35,930 nucleotides of DNA from Flavobacteriaceae bacterium. Its GTDB lineage: Bacteria > Bacteroidota > Bacteroidia > Flavobacteriales > Flavobacteriaceae. Each line of letters begins with the position of its first letter. Position 1 is the stretch's first letter. The notes beneath the pieces are model-generated. The model worked only from the letters and a program-made list of their open reading frames with translations. It did not search any database and was not told the DNA's origin. Shown piece by piece: positions 32,496-35,930 of the stretch. Location: contig JAHEKR010000004.1 of assembly GCA_024638225.1 (NCBI GenBank), forward strand, positions 1-35,930. The letters are read 5' to 3'. The position numbers and the translations under genes were made by a program.

Positions 32496-33983
32496 ATGAA
32501 AGGGTTTAACCTTAAAATTATCATTCATATTCTGGGATTGCTATTGCTGTTCAATGCGGTCTTTATGGGCTTGGTAACGCTGTGTAGCTATTTCTTTGAT
32601 GACGGCGCCACTACTGGTTTGCTTACTGCGCTTGCCATCAATGTAGCTGCTGGAGGTATTTTTATGGGATTAACCCTGAACCACAGAAAGGAAATCAAAA
32701 AGAGAGAGGGCTATATTATTGTCACACTGGGTTGGATTACCATGGTGTTTTTTGGAATGTTGCCCTTTGTGTTTACCAACAGCATGACGACTATAAGCGA
32801 TGCTTTTTTTGAGACCATGTCGGGTTACACAGCCACTGGCGCCACTATTCTTGGCGACATTGAGGCGCTTCCCAAAAGTATTATTCTTTGGCGCTCACTT
32901 ACACATTGGATGGGCGGAATGGGAATCATTGTCCTGGCAATTGCCATTTTGCCTTTGTTGGGTATTGGCGGTATGCAACTCTTCAGTGCCGAGGCGCCTG
33001 TTTTGGGCGGAGATAAATTACATCCCCGAATTAGTGATACAGCAAAGCGATTATGGTTGATATATGTTAGTTTGACCTTTGTAAACGCACTGCTTCTATA
33101 CCTTTCTGGTATGTCGCTTTTTGATGCGTTAAATCATGCTATGAGCACCATGGCCTCTGGTGGTTTTTCCTCTAAAAATGAAAGTCTTGGCTATTGGAAT
33201 GACCTTCCACAAATTCAGTACATCACTGTCTTTTTTATGTTTTTAGCTGGGAGTAATTTTGTTTTACTTTACTACGCCCTAAAGGGAAAGTTCAATCGTG
33301 TTTTTGCCGATAACGAATTCCGTTGGTACACTGGATTTATTGGTATTTTTGTGCTGATTGTTAGCATCTCTTTATTCAGAAATGGTCTTTATGCCGCCGC
33401 CGATTTGTCTATGTGGACAGCGGTTGAACACTCTTTTCGCCATGCACTTTTTCAGGTAGTAGCTGTGATTACAACTACTGGCTTAGTTACCGCAGACTTC
33501 ACTGCATGGTCTCCTTTTGTAACCATGTTGTTTTTTGGGTTAATGTTTTTGGGCGGTTCTACAGGCTCTACTTCGGGTGGTGTGAAGGTGATGCGTCACC
33601 TTATCCTAATAAAGAATGGCTTTCTAGAATTTAAACGCGCTTTACATCCTAACGCAATACTTATGGTACGGCTTAATAAAGCACCAATTGAGCAGTCTAT
33701 TGTGTATCATGTTCTCGCGTTTTTTGTGCTGTACATGATTCTTTTTATCATTGGCGCAGGTGTACTGAGCGTATTGGGATTAGATTTTACTACGGCTATT
33801 GGAGGTGCAGCTGCTTCATTAGGAAATGTCGGTCCCGGTTTGGGAGGAGTTGGCCCTGCGTCGACCTATGCTGCACTCCCAGTGCTAGGGAAGCTGTGGT
33901 GTGCTCTGTTGATGTTAATCGGCCGTTTGGAACTCTTTACTGTACTGATTCTTTTTAGCCCTTACTATTGGAGCAAAAACTAG
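32496..33983 (+). CDS. trkH: Trk potassium uptake system membrane subunit TrkH
   Basis: A 495-residue inner-membrane potassium channel subunit with about ten transmembrane segments and four pore loops. The selectivity-filter-like turns are visible: GYTATGATIL, TMASGGFSS, ITTTGLVTADF and ASLGNVGPG. THWMGGMGIIVLAIAILPLLGIGGMQLF between the first and second repeats is a strongly conserved family block. It works with TrkA encoded 3 bases upstream and probably serves K+ accumulation under salt stress, fitting a marine life style. Its stop overlaps the stop of the converging aminotransferase by 4 bases. Confidence 0.95.
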   Translation: MKGFNLKIIIHILGLLLLFNAVFMGLVTLCSYFFDDGATTGLLTALAINVAAGGIFMGLTLNHRKEIKKREGYIIVTLGWITMVFFGMLPFVFTNSMTTISDAFFETMSGYTATGATILGDIEALPKSIILWRSLTHWMGGMGIIVLAIAILPLLGIGGMQLFSAEAPVLGGDKLHPRISDTAKRLWLIYVSLTFVNALLLYLSGMSLFDALNHAMSTMASGGFSSKNESLGYWNDLPQIQYITVFFMFLAGSNFVLLYYALKGKFNRVFADNEFRWYTGFIGIFVLIVSISLFRNGLYAAADLSMWTAVEHSFRHALFQVVAVITTTGLVTADFTAWSPFVTMLFFGLMFLGGSTGSTSGGVKVMRHLILIKNGFLEFKRALHPNAILMVRLNKAPIEQSIVYHVLAFFVLYMILFIIGAGVLSVLGLDFTTAIGGAAASLGNVGPGLGGVGPASTYAALPVLGKLWCALLMLIGRLELFTVLILFSPYYWSKN

Positions 33984-35170
33984 CGAACAGCTTCGGCAAT
34001 GCGACGAATAGCTTCCTCAATATTCTCAAGTGAGGCAGCGTAGGAAATACGGATATTATTTGGACAGCCAAAGGCATCCCCTGTGACAGTAGCCACATTC
34101 GCTTCCTCAAGTAAATACATGGCAAAGTCAGATGCATTCTCAATGAGTTTTCCCTTAAGCTTTTTGCCAAAAAATGCAGAGATATCCGGGAACACATAAA
34201 AAGCACCTTTTGGAACATTTACCTCAAAGCCTTCAATATCTTGTAGTAAATCAATGATGCGCTTGCGTCTAAAGTCAAATTCATCCACCATGTATTTTAT
34301 TTTACCAACTGGTGCCAAAACAGCTGTTATGGCAGCACGCTGCGCAATACAGTTGGTGCCACTGGTTACTTGACCTTGTATTTTGGTACATGCTTTGGCA
34401 ATCCATTCTGGACCACCTAAATAGCCAATTCGCCAACCCGTCATGGCAAAAGCTTTAGCCAGACCATTTACGGTAATGGTACGGTTGTACATACTTGGTA
34501 TTGCCGCAAAACTAAAAGGCGTCGCCTCATCGTAGTGAATGTGTTCATAAATTTCATCCGAAAGCACAAAAATGTTAGGATGCTTTAAAAGAACAGCCGC
34601 CAAAGCCTCATATTCAGATTTTGAATACATAGACCCACTGGGGTTATTCGGTGAGTTAAGCATAACCAATTTTGTCTTAGGTGTTATGGCTTGTTCAAGT
34701 TGTTCAGGGGTTATTTTAAAATCGGTTTCTATTCCCGAACGGATTTCTATCGGATTTCCTTCCGCTAGAATCACCATGGCCGAATAGCTAACCCAGTAGG
34801 GTGCGACAAGTAGTACATCGTCACCAGGGTTGATTAATACTTGTACGGCATTAGCAATGGATTGCTTTGCACCGGTGGAAACAACGATTTGACTTGGTGC
34901 GTAGGCTAATCCGTTGTCGCGCTTAAATTTGGTACATATAGCTTCCTTCAGCTCGGCATAGCCATCAACCGGGGTGTACGAATTGTAGTCTGCATTTATC
35001 GCTTCAATAGCCGCTTCTTTGATAAATTCTGGCGTGTTGAAATCGGGTTCACCAAGACTGAGTCCAATGATGTCTTTCCCCTTGTTTTTAAGCTCTCGCG
35101 CCTTGGCAGCCATGGCTAGGGTAGCGGATGCAGGTAAGCTTTTGATTCGTTCAGATAATGGCTGGTTCAT
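33980..35170 (-). CDS. class I/II pyridoxal phosphate-dependent aminotransferase (aspartate aminotransferase-like)
   Basis: A 396-residue fold-type I aminotransferase of the subgroup Ib aspartate aminotransferases. GLSLGEPDFNTPEFI, NSYTPVDGYAELKEAI, STGAKQSI, APYWVSYSAM, LNSPNNPSG (Asn176), LSDEIYEH (Asp205), the PLP lysine in NGLAKAFAMTGWRIGY (Lys239) and the substrate Arg nearby are all present. It probably makes aspartate or glutamate from the matching keto acids in the cytoplasm; related specificities (for example prephenate or alanine) cannot be excluded. It is convergent with trkH and divergent from rsmG, with a TATATTTG box 14 bases upstream. Confidence 0.93.
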   Translation of the reverse strand: MNQPLSERIKSLPASATLAMAAKARELKNKGKDIIGLSLGEPDFNTPEFIKEAAIEAINADYNSYTPVDGYAELKEAICTKFKRDNGLAYAPSQIVVSTGAKQSIANAVQVLINPGDDVLLVAPYWVSYSAMVILAEGNPIEIRSGIETDFKITPEQLEQAITPKTKLVMLNSPNNPSGSMYSKSEYEALAAVLLKHPNIFVLSDEIYEHIHYDEATPFSFAAIPSMYNRTITVNGLAKAFAMTGWRIGYLGGPEWIAKACTKIQGQVTSGTNCIAQRAAITAVLAPVGKIKYMVDEFDFRRKRIIDLLQDIEGFEVNVPKGAFYVFPDISAFFGKKLKGKLIENASDFAMYLLEEANVATVTGDAFGCPNNIRISYAASLENIEEAIRRIAEAVR

Positions 35171-35184
35171 AGCATAAATTTTGC

Positions 35185-35192
35185 CAAATATA
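35185..35192 (-). promoter_or_regulatory. aminotransferase -7 promoter box
   Basis: Minus strand reads TATATTTG, a full consensus match 14 bases before the ATG. A TTTG lies 16 bases further upstream (35209-35212), slightly closer than the usual -33 spacing. Confidence 0.45.
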
Positions 35193-35237
35193 ACCCCTTC
35201 ATTGATGCCAAAGTAAAATTTTAATCAACAGCTTCCG

Positions 35238-35245
35238 TATTTTTG
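35238..35245 (+). promoter_or_regulatory. rsmG -7 promoter box
   Basis: TATTTTTG, a full TAnnTTTG match. Its last base is the G of a possible GTG start at 35245, which argues for the later TTG start at 35260. Confidence 0.42.
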
Positions 35246-35259
35246 TGAAATATTCAATT

Positions 35260-35877
35260 TTGGAAACAATACGCAAATACTTTACAAATCTTAATCCCCA
35301 ACAGCAAGAACAATTGCAAAAACTGAGCTCGTTGTACAACTACTGGAATCAGCAAATAAATGTTATTTCTCGTGCTGACATGGAACATTTTTATATACGA
35401 CACGTAGTGCATTCGCTTGGAATTGCTAAAGTACTGCCCTTTACGCCTGATGCAAAAATCTTGGATGTAGGAACCGGCGGAGGTTTTCCTGGAATACCTT
35501 TAGCTATCTTATTTCCTCAAGTACAATTTACCTTGGTAGACTCTATTGGTAAAAAAGTAAAAGTTGTTCAGGCAGTGGCTGAAGCACTTTCGCTGGATAA
35601 CGTAAAGCCGCTACACCAACGCGCCGAAGACATTCTCGGAGCATTTGATTTTGTTGTGAGTCGGGCAGTTACGCGTATGGAACGCTTTGTTCCATGGGTG
35701 GAGCACAAAATATGCAAACAGCAAAAACACGCCCTGAAAAATGGAATACTGTATTTGAAAGGTGGTGATTTAACTGAAGAACTAAAACCCTATCCAGCTG
35801 CCAAATTGTATCCATTATCCTCCTTTTTCGAAGAAGATTTTTTCGAAACTAAGCAAGTCGTTCACTTGGCTCTTTAG
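35260..35877 (+). CDS. rsmG: 16S rRNA (guanine-527-N7)-methyltransferase
   Basis: The GidB/RsmG enzyme, which methylates G527 of 16S rRNA using SAM. About 205 residues, complete at the C-terminus (FFETKQVVHLAL). The core shows YNYWNQQINVISRADMEHFYIRHVVHSLGIAKVL, the SAM motif ILDVGTGGGFPGIPLAI, FTLVDSIGKKVKVV, and FDFVVSRAVTRMERF. I chose the TTG at 35260: the family usually begins a few residues before the Ile-x-Lys-Tyr-Phe segment, and the alternative GTG at 35245 overlaps a TATTTTTG promoter box. The GTG would give 210 residues. It is divergent from the aminotransferase gene and its stop overlaps the stop of the following minus-strand gene. Confidence 0.93.
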   Translation: METIRKYFTNLNPQQQEQLQKLSSLYNYWNQQINVISRADMEHFYIRHVVHSLGIAKVLPFTPDAKILDVGTGGGFPGIPLAILFPQVQFTLVDSIGKKVKVVQAVAEALSLDNVKPLHQRAEDILGAFDFVVSRAVTRMERFVPWVEHKICKQQKHALKNGILYLKGGDLTEELKPYPAAKLYPLSSFFEEDFFETKQVVHLAL

Positions 35878-35930
35878 TCCATGCATGGATACCGGTAGTC
35901 TTTGGCTGGAACCAGTGTTTCTTTTATTAG
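35874..35930 (-). CDS. pruA: 3' end of a gene, probably 1-pyrroline-5-carboxylate dehydrogenase
   Basis: This is a partial gene entering from the right edge: 18 codons then TAA at the 35874-35876 complement. The peptide ends IKETLVPAKDYRYPCMD, which resembles the extreme C-terminus of ALDH4A1/PruA proteins (pattern IKET-x-x-P-x-x-D-[WY]-x-Y-x-x-M). That enzyme oxidises glutamate semialdehyde in proline breakdown. The call rests on this short tail only. Its stop codon overlaps the rsmG stop. Confidence 0.55.
   Translation of the reverse strand, partial: LIKETLVPAKDYRYPCMD

Overview
The window looks like a chromosomal segment of a marine, gliding-type member of the Bacteroidota, most likely Flavobacteriaceae. 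The evidence is a low-GC sequence, signal peptides of the MKx...SAQ type, two proteins with C-terminal type IX secretion (T9SS) sorting domains, a PorT/SprT gene, a TamL-type lipoprotein Omp85, a short primary sigma factor of 287 aa, an AccD without zinc-finger cysteines, and many promoter-like boxes matching the Bacteroidota -7 consensus TAnnTTTG. No species can be named from sequence alone.

Left part (1-16348, all on the + strand): a stretch of a polysaccharide utilization locus. It holds a non-catalytic T9SS-secreted double carbohydrate-binding protein, a small secreted protein of unknown function, a T9SS-secreted GH5 endo-glycanase, a sulfatase fused to a GH10 xylanase-like domain, a GH3 exo-glycosidase, and five more S1-family sulfatases. 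From the fusion gene to 14741 the genes are spaced by a few bases or overlap, so they are probably one operon. The last sulfatase, a putative lipoprotein, has its own 194-base leader. The layout suggests extracellular capture and endo-cleavage (CBM protein, GH5), then periplasmic desulfation and trimming (sulfatase-GH10, GH3, sulfatases). A sulfated beta-linked glycan, possibly a sulfated xylan, is my inference. No SusC/SusD pair lies in the window; it could be upstream of position 1.

Right part (16370-35930): core housekeeping genes. On the minus strand are galE, a DUF885 lipoprotein and an M48 lipoprotein peptidase (paired), rpe and rpoD (overlapping by one base), pnp and rpsO, accD, fbaA, and tamL. 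Divergent from tamL is a SpoU/TrmH-type RNA methyltransferase (+). Then come ubiE and porT (-, 4-base overlap), trkA and trkH (+, K+ uptake), a class I aminotransferase (-), rsmG (+), and the last 18 codons of a gene that looks like pruA (-).

The points most worth a second look are the sulfatase-GH10 fusion with its altered xylanase motif, the strong terminator-like hairpin lying inside the GH5 signal-peptide coding region, and the battery of six sulfatases of several distinct subtypes. I found no tRNA, rRNA, CRISPR array, insertion sequence or phage gene. No gene-free stretch exceeds 300 bases; the largest is 14742-14935.
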